A stretch of DNA of 64,000 bases from Acanthamoeba sp. SK_2022b (lineage: Eukaryota > Discosea > Longamoebia > Acanthamoebidae), in the NCBI GenBank assembly GCA_027943245.1, contig JANDJZ010000008.1, positions 186,001 through 250,000 on the forward strand, given 5' to 3'. The translations under genes and the position numbers were made by a program. The notes beneath the pieces are model-generated. The model was not told the DNA's origin, did not search any database, and saw nothing but the letters and a program-made list of their open reading frames with translations. Numbering within the stretch: position 1 is the first letter of the stretch; each line of letters starts with the position of its first letter. This document shows positions 11,221 to 22,446 of the stretch, in pieces.

Positions 11221-14200
11221 TCACTCCTGTCGTTCGCTGATGGCGGTTACGATGTGCGGCGGAAGAGCTTGCAGCTGTCGTGTGAACTCCGCGCTGCGGT
11301 TGGTGCTGTGGACGAGTAGGCCCACGCAATGGTAACGCAGCTCGTGTGCATCGAAGTGGTCGCTCATGTTGAGCACGTAGAACACGTTCTCCTCGTCGAC
11401 GGCGCCGCTCTCGATCACGAATCGCTCTGCGAACAGCTTGAGCTCGCCCAGTAGATACTCGTTAGCCACGCCCACCAGCTCCAGCGCTTGATCGACTTCC
11501 AGCTTGCTCAGGTCCACCCTGGTGTGCCGCCACACAATCAAACAAACTGCAGCTGGGAACAGCCGTGGCGGCATTGCATATATGTGCGTACCGGTCGGTG
11601 TAGAGGAACGCGAGGATGATGTCGAGCGCTTGCGGAGACACTGCTTCACCGAGCTGCAGCACGCGCTTTTCTTCGTCGGTGTCGCTGCCGTCAAAGCGCA
11701 GCATCGCCCTGAAATACTCACCTGGATCGGGGGTGGTGCAACGTGCGTGAGGGGCGGTGCGTGAGTGTTGTAGGACGACGATGAATGTGCCTGGGGGAAG
11801 GCTGGCGCATACTTCGAGCAGCGAGCATGAAGCGGTGAGCCGATCGGGAGGCGGGCGCAGCAGCCTCGCCCTCAGTGCTCTGATGCAGCCTGAGCTCGAT
11901 GTCCTGCAGCTGGTTGTCCCCCTTGGGGGCATTCTCCTCGTCCTCCCCCAATAGCAGGGAATGCAGCGCATCCACCAAGTGTGGCAGAGTCTCATCGTGG
12001 ATGGCCTCCCTCCTGGGCAGACGTTCAGTCCTGCCGCCGGTCCCCGCCTGAAGCACCTCGGCCAGGCCGGCAACCGGATGTTGCGCGTTGATTGCCAACA
12101 GCTGCGAGATCAGCTCTCGCTCGTCGGTCGCGAGACTCCTCCTGATCTGACTGCTGCTCTCCTCTGAGGCGCTGGGATGGGCCTCTTCGTCGAGAGAGAC
12201 TTCGTCGAAGAGACCGGTGTAGACAAAGCTCACGAAGTGGTACCAGACCGCCGGCTCGCCCTCCACCTCTACCACCGCACCGCTGGCTCTGCCTACGGTG
12301 CGGTCTCCCGGGCACCGCGCCGCGCTCAGCAACGAAGGGCAACGGGCAGCCACGAGAGCTTGGTGCACCGGAATGAGATGGTCCTCGTGTCTGCATGCAG
12401 CTCACACAGCGCGTTGAATGAGCTGGCGCCATCATGTGTCGAGACCGGGGGGGGGGTAGGCTCACCCTGACGCCAAACGAACGCGGATGGCGAGATCGCT
12501 GAGCGTGCCTTGCTTCAGTAGGCGGCTGAGATCCGTAACGAGCCCGCTGGTTACTATGCCTGCGTCGCCACCGGGCCCCACACCCACGAACGGTCAATGC
12601 GCTGACCACTCCGCGGCTCTCGTCATCTCGACGCCGAGTACGCACCCGTTTCGAGGATGGCGATGTCGTTCTGGGAGCCCCAGGTCAAGTCATACCCTGG
12701 GGTTGAGAGCGAGGGAAGCGATATCACCAGTCGTCCACGCATGCGAACAAAACGGAGCTGGCAGTGAATGAGCGGTACCGCCAAACATGAGGATCTTATT
12801 GCCTCCGAAGACGCAGCAGGCGTGGTAGTACCGCGGCAGGTACCGCTCGGGGTTGACGCTGGTTTCCTGTCGCCTCCATATCCGGTTTTCTGGATGGGGC
12901 GCCATAAAACAGTCGGGAGGTGAGACGTGTTAGTTTCTCTTCCGCGGTGTGGCAGGAGACCGGCGTCAGTTGACGAGCTGGCGGGCCGCACGCAGATCGA
13001 ACACGTAGATCTCGGTAGCGCTGGAATTGAAGGTCTTGCCGCCTACGACCACCATCTGCGAGCCGACTTGCAGAGCGCTGTGGCCAAAGACGCTCGGTAC
13101 AGGGAAACTCTCGCCCTCCCACGGCTCCAGTAATTCGATTTCCTTGAAATCTGTGATTGAAGATGTGGTCATGGTTTGATTACCCACATGAGTCTCAGTC
13201 GAAACTGGGCGGGGGAGGAGTGCCAGGAGAGATGAGGTGGACGTCGTCGAAGATGATCGTGTAGTCCTTTCCGCCAAAGAGTAGCACCGAAACATCGTTA
13301 TATGGTACCAGGGTGTGCCTGCCCACAGCCATCGAGATGCAGCCGTCAGCAGCCACCAATGCGAGAAGCAGGAGCTGTGGCTTGGTCGCACCCAAATCGT
13401 GGCTCGGGGTAGATGTTATCCATCCGGATGGCCTCCCATCTCCAAGAACTTTTGGTGGCTGGGCATGTCCGACCGGTTAATCGGGAACGAATCATGTATT
13501 TGTTTTTTACTCGGTAGTTTCGTATTTGAGAGGCAGATGCCCGTACCGCTAGTGTGAAGGACCCACAAGCACCTATCAGTGACCATTGTAGTGTCGGTAC
13601 CTCCAAAGATGATGATGCGATCGCCTTTGATCACCGCAGCAGCGTGCCCTGTTCTCAAGCCCGACGTGTGAGCTCTCCGTTCTGAAGTGTGGCTCAGCAG
13701 GTGACTCCTTTGATCTCGTACCTGCGCGAGGTGATGGCAATTTTTGGCCTTGCGTGCAAGCGATCGTGACCGAGCTCCACTCCTTGGTGGCCAAGTCGAA
13801 CACATCAACCCGGTCCAGAGAATGGGTCGTCACTGTTCTCGACAGTGTACGCCGATGAGGTGAGGGCAGAACAATAACGATAATGACTGCACATACCGCT
13901 TCTTTGCCAAGCATAACTTTCGGTGGGAACATTATGATATTCGCCACCGATCATCACCACTCTGTCATGCACACAGCGGCTATTAAACCTAAATCGGATT
14001 ACTACTGGGCGGAGGGGTAGACTACCTGTCGCCCGAGATCACCGAGGCCGTGTGGTAGGCCCTGTGCATAGGACACTGCGCCGATGTAGGCGCCACCTCC
14101 GTCCACTCCCAAGCTTCTGTGATAAGGCAAAGCAAACTTTTCGTATCAATAGGCGAGGAGAGAGGGAGAGTGGGTGGAACGATACTGGTGTTGAGAAGGA

Positions 14201-14489
14201 AGGCATCGCGAAGTGGGCGCTCCGAGTCGGTGAGACCACCAAACACCAGCACCTCCGAGCCGTTGCTACCGAGTGCGGAAGCGGTGTGTGCCATGCGCAC
14301 CGACGGTGGCGTGCCCTTGACGCCGGAGGCCTGCTGCCGCTTGACCCAACTCCCATCGTCCGTCGCCTTCCCCGCGTTGGGCTTGAGCCACTGCCACACG
14401 CTCGCGGAAGCTGCCCCCCCGTCGCCTCTCGTTGACGTAGTAGAAGCGTGTGTCACGCTAACCCACTGCGAGGCCCTTCTCTCCTCCAT
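11221..14489 (-). CDS. Kelch-BTB-BTB protein (LZTR1-like architecture)
   Basis: N-terminal Kelch propeller followed by two BTB/POZ domains, the order seen in LZTR1, a CUL3 ubiquitin-ligase adaptor. The first in-frame ATG is at 14489 (MEERRASQWV). Kelch blades are visible as HTASALGSNGSEVLVFGG (about 14270), HAAAVIKGDRIIIFGG (about 13610), VSVLLFGGKD (about 13270), HSALQVGSQMVVVGG (about 13050) and HACCVFGGNKILMFGG (about 12800). The first BTB is around 12390-12180 (VHQALVAARCPSLL, YHFVSFVYTG), the second around 11900-11580 (FRAMLRFD, ILAFLYTDR), then a BACK-like tail (LVGVANEYLLGEL). The stop is TGA at 11221-11223. An LZTR1 role in Ras turnover is inference from layout only. Confidence 0.8.
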
Positions 14490-14702
14490 GCTTACGCCAG
14501 GAACCTTCTCCCCCGCTTCTGTGTTCTTTTTTGTGTGAATAAAAAGCTGGCCAATGCGAGAGTACTTGTCGACACTGTTTTGTAAAGTGAAAGTGTAGTG
14601 CTGTGGAGTGCGCACCAGTGGAAAAGAGGAGGAAAGAGTAGTGACCGCCACGCAGTTTAAGGGAAGTTATCAAAGCAACACATTGGTGCCTGGCTCGGGC
14701 GG

Positions 14703-17059
14703 TCACAGGCAGTCATCAGGCTGCATGGTGTCGAGGTCGTGCTTGAACTGGAGCGACACGGACACTGTGCGCTCGACGTGGTCGTCGTTCATTGGCACGC
14801 CCTCGGATGTGGCCAGCGATAGGGCCAGCCTGATGATGGTGCGAATCTGCCGTCCGTTGAGTTCGTAGGCCGCCATCTTGTCGACATCCACGGAGGCCAC
14901 GTCAACAGAAGCCGCCTTGAGTAGGTTGGTCCAGATCCTCCTACGTGCCGCGGCGTCGAGGTCCGAGTATTTGAGGGCAACGGAGATACGCGAGTGGAAG
15001 GCGCCGTCAAACGATCGAACCCTAATAACAGAAATCGGTTGACGTCAGATCAGGGTACTGAAACACAAGCTCGAACGAAAACAAGGCGCCTTGGACCTAC
15101 CTGTTGGTGGTCAGGAACATCACGCCCTGGTGGTACTCGAGCAGCCTTAGGAAGATGCCCACCATGGCGTTACGCTTGATGTCGTTCTCCGTGCGTCGCT
15201 CCAGGAAGATGTCGGCCTCGTCGATGAGGATGACAGCATCCCAAGAAGAGGCCACCTCGAGAATCTCCTTGAGGCGGGCCTCGAGCTGCTCGGTCTCTGT
15301 GCCCAGCTCGCCCACGCTCACCGAGTAGAGCGGCCTGTGGAGCAGTTCGGCGATGGCCTCTGCCGTGAGGGTCTTGCCTACGCCGGGCTTGCCGTGAAGC
15401 AGAAAGATGCAGCCACCGCCTTTGCCCGAGATGACATCGGCGAAGGTGGCCTTGTGGTTGTTCTCTACGAGTGACTTGATGAGACTCTTCTTCTGCTTCG
15501 CTAGTACGAGGCGGTCGAAGGCGAGGTCGTCGAACACCACCTCGCCCACCGAATCGATGATCACCTCGCCCCACTGCTTAGCCGTGAACGAAAAACCGGC
15601 GACAGTCGGCCAGGCCATGAAGAGCTGATCTTCCTCGATCTTGTTGGTGCTCACGCTTGAACGGTTCATCATGCCTCCGTGGTTGTCCCTGAACTCGCGG
15701 TAGTTGGGGTTCATCCTGATGAGGAGCGCTTCTTGGTTAGCCACGCAGCCTCCGGCGAGTAAAAGGAGAAGGATCGATGTTTACCTGTTGAAAGATTGGC
15801 CGTCGATCATGATGCGGCCGTCGGCCTTGAACTTGTTGACGAACCACGCGGTTCGGAAGAGCATGTGGCCGCGGTAGTCTTTGTAGTGGGAGCCGAGCGC
15901 AACCTGAGCAAACCGGCGGCCACGCTCCTTGAGCTTAACCTCAATCTCGTCGGTCATCTTTCGGACAGGCAGCTCGTCAAGCTTGCGCGTGCCCGTGAAG
16001 CGCGGCACGTAGAAGGTGTGGTCTCGCGTCACGAAAGCGTTGCCAGTGGACTTGACCACGACCACGGTGACCACGAAGCACGGGAAAAAGCCGCCCATGT
16101 ACTTTGTGGTCTTGACCTCACCACCGACGATGAGGTCGTCATGTTCGCCCCACACCTTTTCGCCGGTGTGGAACAGGTACCAGAGGGTGGCGAACGACAG
16201 CCGGTTCTCCTCCAGCATTCTGGAGATCTTGTTGCTTGTTTCCTGTTAAGCAGGTGACAACGTAAGCATTGTCCAATCGCAAAATCGGTGGGGAAAAATC
16301 AGAAAAATGGGAGTGTACCTCAAACTGCTTGTCAAGCCAAGCGATCAGCGGCTGTAGGGTGGTGCGGTAGTGGGCGTTAGGAGTTGCCTTGAACTGTGAG
16401 AGGTGGCAGAAGAGGGTCTCGGCCTCCACTCGGGGTCGCTCCTCGTAGAAGACCTCGTCGTTGATGAAAGTGTTGATGATGTTCTTGAGGTTAGGGTCTT
16501 CGATCGTGACCATCAGGTGCGATTCCATCTCACCCTGGTCATTCTTAAGCTCCTTTGTAGAGACACTGAAGGTCTTGTGCTCTGGTGCGGGCTCGTCGAC
16601 CGGGGTAGCTACAATAGGAGTGGTGAAGTTGAAGATCCCAGTGGGAGAGGGGAGAGAGGCCAGCCTAGACTTCACCTCCTTCCCCTTGCTCTGGTTCTTT
16701 GGCTGGGCCTTTTCTTCGACAGCGACAGCGAGCAATGAGTCGGAGGCGGTGAAGGCGTTGAGTTTCTCGTCGTGAAGAAGGACGTCCTGGACAAGGTCGG
16801 TCTCCAGAAGGGAGCTGCCCTGGCTCGCCGTGGTGAGCTTGGTCAGCTCGATGTCGGTCTTGGCAAGGGCTGACAGGCGACGACTGGCCTCGGCCAGAAG
16901 GTCCGCCACGGTGAACTCGACCAGCTTGGCTGTGGGCACCGGTACCACCACGTTGTGTTCCGCATGGCTGACGTGGACTCGCATTGTAGGTTGTGTTGCT
17001 GATATGCTGGTGTCTTTACGGTTGTGCCCATTTCGTGGCTTTTTATTCATGTTGCCCAT
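14703..17059 (-). CDS. AAA+ ATPase with large N-terminal region
   Basis: ATP-driven AAA+ protein of the fungal-type ATAD class; substrate unknown. The C-terminal ATPase module has Walker A (HGKPGVGKTLTAEAIAE, about 15385), Walker B (AVILIDEADIFLERR, about 15225), sensor 1 (GVMFLTTNR, about 15125) and an arginine-finger region (FDGAFHSRI). The middle region (16250-15780) resembles the DUF7025 segment that commonly precedes such ATPases (LWYLFHTGEKVWG). The N-terminus (MRVHVSHAEHNVVVPV) may be a small ubiquitin-like beta module, which is inference. The start is the ATG at 17059; a second in-frame ATG at 16984 is equally plausible and would leave a longer leader. The stop is TGA at 14703-14705. 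Confidence 0.85.
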
Positions 17060-17099
17060 GAAGTGAAAAAAGCCACGAAACGTCGCGCGTAAGATTAAA

Positions 17100-20000
17100 T
17101 TATTCTACGAAAAAGTCATCGTCTGACACGTCGGGCTGCCTTTGCAAGTTCGTTGAACTGGCCAGAGAACCCTCTCTGTGCGTCGCGTGGTCAAGCTTGA
17201 TTGTGTAAGCAGCTAGTATATTGCACACTACCCTTCGCAAAGCCATCGGAGACAGGCGAGAGTTCAGACATTTTCCAGAGGGGATACATAGATGCTGGAA
17301 CCGCGCCAAGCAACGTCTGCTGTGCGATCGCCATGTCCTGAGGGAGGAGTCTCTGGCGCTTTGCCTTGTTTGCAGCGGCAGCACGAGCATAGCATGGCCT
17401 TGGCACCGTTCCACAGCCAGTTGGTCCCGGTCCGAATGGACCAGTAGAAGTACCACATGAAGCTAAGCACCATCTGGATGCCTGACCAGAGGAAGACCAC
17501 TGCACCCAGCAGCAAGAAGAACATCGCGACGTTGCGCGACATGAGGACCACCAGCATGAGCAGCACGTTGGCGAGCACCACGCAGCCGAAACTTGTCTGA
17601 GACTGCTCCTTCAGTTTCTCCTTGGCTTTGTTGAGCTCGTCCTCGTGTGTGCCGGCGGAGTCGGCCGCGATCTGCGACTGTGGCCGATTGCCCCAGCTGA
17701 GATCAAAGCTCCTCGAGAAGGAATAGGCTCCGAAGATGGACACCATGGTCGGAAGGAAGAGGTAGTAGTGCACGAAGCACCGCAGCATCAGGAAGAATGA
17801 GTTGCCGCCTGTAAGGATAGAGATGAGCACCGGCAGAACGGCCGACACAATCGCGATGACCAAGGGGCCCTTGGTCTCATAGAAGTCGCTCATGTCGGTG
17901 AAATCGGTGTTCCACACTGCGCCAAATGGGAACTGATGAGCTTTCAAGAAACTATGTGAGTGTGGCGCGTGTGCAGGATAAGCGTACATGTGATCGAAGC
18001 CGCAACGACAGATAGCACGACCGTGGCGGCGTAGATATACATTAGAATGTAGAAGAGGAAGGCGATGAAACGCGAGTAGATGTGGTGCCCGATCGTGAAC
18101 CATACGTAGGTCCCTACCGCGATCGCAACAAGGCCCACCAAGTAGCCGTCGGAGTCGGCATCGAGAGTAGAACTGATGATCTCCAAGGAAAGGATCAACA
18201 TGATGAGGAACAGCGCCGGAGAGATGGCCACCACGGCGAACATGAGGATCTGGCACATGATCAGCAGCCAGATAAACCACTTCCTGACCCAGTTGTGCTT
18301 CGACTTGAAGATGAGATCGGGGTGGCCCAGGCCCAGGTAGAGATAGCCCGCGACGGTGCCATTGATCCACCTCCGTCTCTGGTAGGCTAACGTCTTGAGT
18401 TGGGTTTCGGCTGTGATCAAAACGGCGGCGAGTCAGTCGCGAACAGCAACCTCAGGGCTGGGCGGTACCAGCAAAGTAGAACACGGCCTGTGGAACAATT
18501 GATGTGTATCGACGTTCTCGAGTCTTCAACGCTGCGGCCCACGAAAGCACACGGTCCTCGGCGAGCAGTAGATTGCCCATGGTGATGTCCTGCCGCTCCG
18601 GCGGAGTGTGCACCGTCTCAAAATACCAGTCCTAGTGCGTTGGAGTCTCGGCGCTGAGTCCATTGATTCTCAATGACACAAGGCACTACTAAGGCGGTAG
18701 TATTACCCAGGGTCCATCCTTCCCAGTCATGTCTTGCCTTCGATAGAGGCCACAGGGCCCAGGGATCACTGGAAGCATCCCAGCCATGTGGAACGCAGCC
18801 ATGAAGCTGGCGAAAGAACTCTCGTAGTCGTAACACTGCGCGTTCCGGAACCACCTGTCCAGCGAGTACCACCGCTCGTCTTCACAACCCTGAGGACAGA
18901 GGACCCGCAGTCGCGCGGTGTCAGTGGTGTGTGAACAAGTCTTCGATCAAGATGAGGCAAGCACCTGTTGCTTTGGCGTCATGACACGCTGCCGCCCAGT
19001 CACTGCACTCACGTTGTCGTGTTCGTCTAGGTAGTGCTTGAGTTGCCTAAGGCAACTCTTTGCGTAGAGCGTTCCCACATCCGAAGCGAACACCATCTCG
19101 GCCTCCAAGTCTTCCGCAAACGCACAAAATCCCCACTGTATCAGGAGAACGAGCGGTCATCGCACTGTGAGCATGATCATAGCCTTTCGCCGAGATGGTG
19201 CAAGCTGTACCTCGTGGCTGTTGTGTTTGAATCGATTGTCCAGCTTGATGATTAAGGAGATGTCCATCCCATGCGTTTGCCCCGTTTTGGCAAAGTTGAC
19301 CATCGTGGGCAGGCGTTGCGTTCCATCCTGGCTGAGATTTTGCACGACGAACGTGAGGTGCCATCTCATCTCCTCGGCGTCCGAGGGAGGTATGATGCGA
19401 GCAAGCTCCTTCTTCAACTGGCAATGCATAGAGGGCAGCTCTAGTGCAGGCAAGTACGAGGTGAGTATGAGTAGGATGAGAGAGGACGCTCAAGGGGAAG
19501 AAAGGCACCTCCTGATTTTGGGGGGGACGCCGTCATCACACGAAACAGTCGGTCCGAGTGCACCGTGAGTAGGTCCTCCAGGTCGGAGTTCGGGAAGAGC
19601 GAGACGAGATACTGCTTCATGCTTGACGACATCTTTTCGATGCCGTCGCATATGAGGACGATGGCGTGGCTGGTGCCCTGGGCCAAGTCCTGCTTGGCCA
19701 GTGACTCCAGTGTCCTCTCAGCTTCATCACTCTCTTCGTTGTACAGGGTAATGACCGTGGCGATGTCTGTTTTCCGACCTTTGGGCGTCACTGCAGTGAA
19801 ATATCTGCCCCCTGCGTTGGCGCGCGACGACGGCGAGGACCACTTTGGGTCATGCTTCCCGCCGGGGTAGGGGGTCTTCTCGTTATAGAAGCGTATCGGT
19901 TGTGCCTGGGGGGAGCCGCTGCAGGTGTCCTCGAGGCCTGAGCGGACCCACCGGAAGGTATCGTGGACCTCGTGCCGTGTCTTCGACTGTAGGGCTGCAA

Positions 20001-20127
20001 AGCTTGCTGCGTCGGAGGTGGCTGCAGGGGCATCGCTAAGGCTCTCTTGCTCCGAGAGATAAGCCAGAAGCTCGTCCGTCTCCTCCGTGTCCGATGTTTT
20101 GCACTCCTTTTCTTTCCCGCGCATCAT
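17100..20127 (-). CDS. Chitin synthase (GT2, multi-pass membrane)
   Basis: Polymerises UDP-GlcNAc into chitin at the plasma membrane. The start is ATG at 20127 after an in-frame-stop-rich leader. The order of motifs follows chitin synthases: VITLYNEESDE (about 19760), a DVGT-type donor motif (VFASDVGTLY, about 19095), PGPCGLYRRQDM (about 18760), LLLAEDRVLSW (about 18560) and the family hallmark QRRRW (18390-18376). At least six hydrophobic segments follow (FIWLLIMCQILMFAVVAI and others) with FDLSWGNRP (about 17690). Two 3' ends are possible: TGA at 17264 in the main exon, or a phase-0 splice at an ATCTAT/GTATCC junction to a short exon ending DVSDDDFFVE with TAA at 17100. The span given uses the longer form. 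Acanthamoeba cyst walls are best known for cellulose, so a chitin synthase is notable. Confidence 0.87.
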
Positions 20128-20386
20128 CTTCTGTGCAGCGCCCGCACTCGCTCTCGTCTCTCCTCCGGCGATGCAAGGAAGTTAAAAAAGTGAACTAGCG
20201 GTTGCAAGTCATACTCACTATTCAAATTCTAGGCGAGGTTACCCCACAGCAGATTGGTGGACCGGGCTGAACAATTTCGGAGAGTGCCGCGCAACCTCGA
20301 GGTTGCACACAAAAGGCAGAAACGCGTGTCCCAGGTCATAAACGGGCTGTATGCGCACGGGTAAAGGTACGACGTAAAACGACCAA

Positions 20387-22320
20387 TCAAGGAAAGGACA
20401 AGGCCAAATCCCACAGGGCGAGATTGTGGTCGAAGACGGTGACGAGGAGGTCGTCAGCCACGGCGGTGTAGAGGTGGCGGAGCGGCTCGCAGTCCCCGGG
20501 CGGATGGAACACCCTGCGCTCGCAGGTGGCAAAGTCGTGCACCACCACGCACTTCTGGCCGACCGAAAAGATGTTCCCCGCCATGATGGCCTTACGGCCG
20601 TCCGCATAAGCGAAGCTGGTCTCCCCTGACCACGACGCACAATGCGGTAAGCGCCACTCAACATACACACCTATGCTTCGGTTATGATGCGATCGGCTAA
20701 CCTGTTCGCAGGGTCATCTCCCTGTGTGGCGGTTGCAGCGAGGCAATGCGCATTCCAAAGCCAGTCGGACACCAGATGGCGTGCTGGTTGTACGACACGT
20801 CACCACTCTCCCAGTCGATGCGCAGGCTCCGATACTCCTCCAGGTCACTCCATCTATATACATAGGCTGACCCCACTGATCCCCAAGCCACGTTATCACT
20901 CCACTGTATCCGCATACACGCACGCACGCACGATGCAGGCGGGACAGCTTACGGGTCGAGCATAGGAAGGTGTCGGAGACATCGTCCTGCGCCATGTGCC
21001 AACTCCCAACCTTCTCGGTGGCGTTGTAGAGTCCGGTCGGAATCAGCTTCTTCACGACGTCGCCAGTGCGGAGGTCAACCACCAACAGACTCGCGGCTCC
21101 GCCCACGACGAGACAGTCGTGTTGCGTGACCAGCCCCGACGTGCAGTGGTCGTGAGCTGCAGTCGGACCGTCAGCAACAAGCGTGAGATCAGACAACGTT
21201 TGCAGTGAGAGGGTTGCTCTTTGGGGTGGTGTAATATATGTACGTATAGATATAGAGGTGGTTAGCCGAGCCTTCTCCAGGTCGTACACGGCGACCGTGT
21301 CGGGCATGGAGCCGCGGCTGACGACGAGCCACGCCTTGTCCTGGTTGACGGCGAACTCGATCTCGCCCTCGGCCTCGTACAGGGAGAGCTTGGGGTACGG
21401 GTCGCCCTTCCTGAAGGCGCACACGCCGCTGTTGCCACACGCCACCAGCCAGTCGCGCGTCTGCTTGAGTGCGGGCATGCGGTAGGGGTTGCGACCATGG
21501 CGAGAGTGCGTGTTGCCCAGATCGTAGGTCGTGCCCAGTACGAGCCTGCGTTCGTCTCGCCGAAGCACCAGCGAATGGACCTTTTGGCGACAACCCCACC
21601 CACGCGTGAGTGGGGTGGTCAGCGATCATCGGCGCAGGGAGGAGGGATCATCGACAGGACCTTGCCCTTGTCGCCCGACACGTAGATCGTGCGCGTGCGC
21701 GATGTCACTCCGCCATTGCAGTCTACCATCAGGTTGCATCCGAAGGGTCTCCTCCTCATGCTGGTGGGTAGCTGTGCAACACGCACACAAGAGGTATGAG
21801 TAGGAGGCCGGTGCTCCCAGGCGTGCAAGCAGGGGACGAACCAGCGCGCGGTGGGGTTCGATCTCGTCGATGCGGCTCCATCGAACATCTCGAATGTAGT
21901 GCTCCCGCCAACGCCCCTGGAGTCTGGTTTGTACATGTAGTTTAATTTTGTTTGTTCAATAAATATTAAGATACAATAAATGGAAAAAAAAGAACGAAAG
22001 CGGAAACAGAAGAAAGAAGGGGGCGCTCACGAGGGGTCAAAGGGAGGGGGCTGAGCCTGCAGTTCACGAAAGGGGGAGCAGGAGAAGCGCCAGCGATGCA
22101 GGTCCCGCCACACGCTCTCGGTGACGTAGTACAGGCGGCGGCACGTGGCTGCTACACGCGCCACGGCCGCCACCGCCTCGTCGCTGCTGTGTGGTTCGCG
22201 CCGCGCGCTGCGCCACTTTTTGGCTTTGCTGACCCGCGTGGGAGAGGCGACGCTCCTGGAGGGCGCACTCAGCAAGAAGGATACGACATACAGGAGAAGC
22301 TCGTCGGGCAGCACCTCCAT
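20387..22320 (-). CDS. F-box protein with WD-like propeller
   Basis: Probable SCF substrate receptor. The first exon (22320-22030) encodes an F-box: MEVLPDELLLYVVSFLLSA, then RVAATCRRLYYVTESVWRDL. After an intron comes WREHYIRDVRW, then repeated beta-blade-like segments: RTIYVSGDKGKVLSM, DWLVACGNSGVCAF, DTVAVYDLEKA, CLVVGGAASLLVVDLRTGDV, ASLQPPHREMTL and LLVTVFDHNLALWDL. It ends in LSFP with TGA at 20387-20389. Blades are weak WD repeats, so the propeller is inferred from spacing. It is the second F-box gene in 13 kb and lies 127 bp from the receptor gene's stop codon, on the same strand. Confidence 0.72.
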
Positions 22321-22446
22321 GCCCCGACGTGGTGCTGGCCGCGAGATGAATCAACCAGCTGACTAAATCAAACTTTTTGGGGCTGGTCGACATATTTTCG
22401 GTGTTTGAGCGCACAAAGCTGCAGGGAAACACATGTTGTTCTCTAT

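Noticed and set aside
14490..14651. Upstream extension of the Kelch-BTB frame
   Set aside because: The first codon of the open frame is GTG, not ATG; the first in-frame ATG is at 14489.
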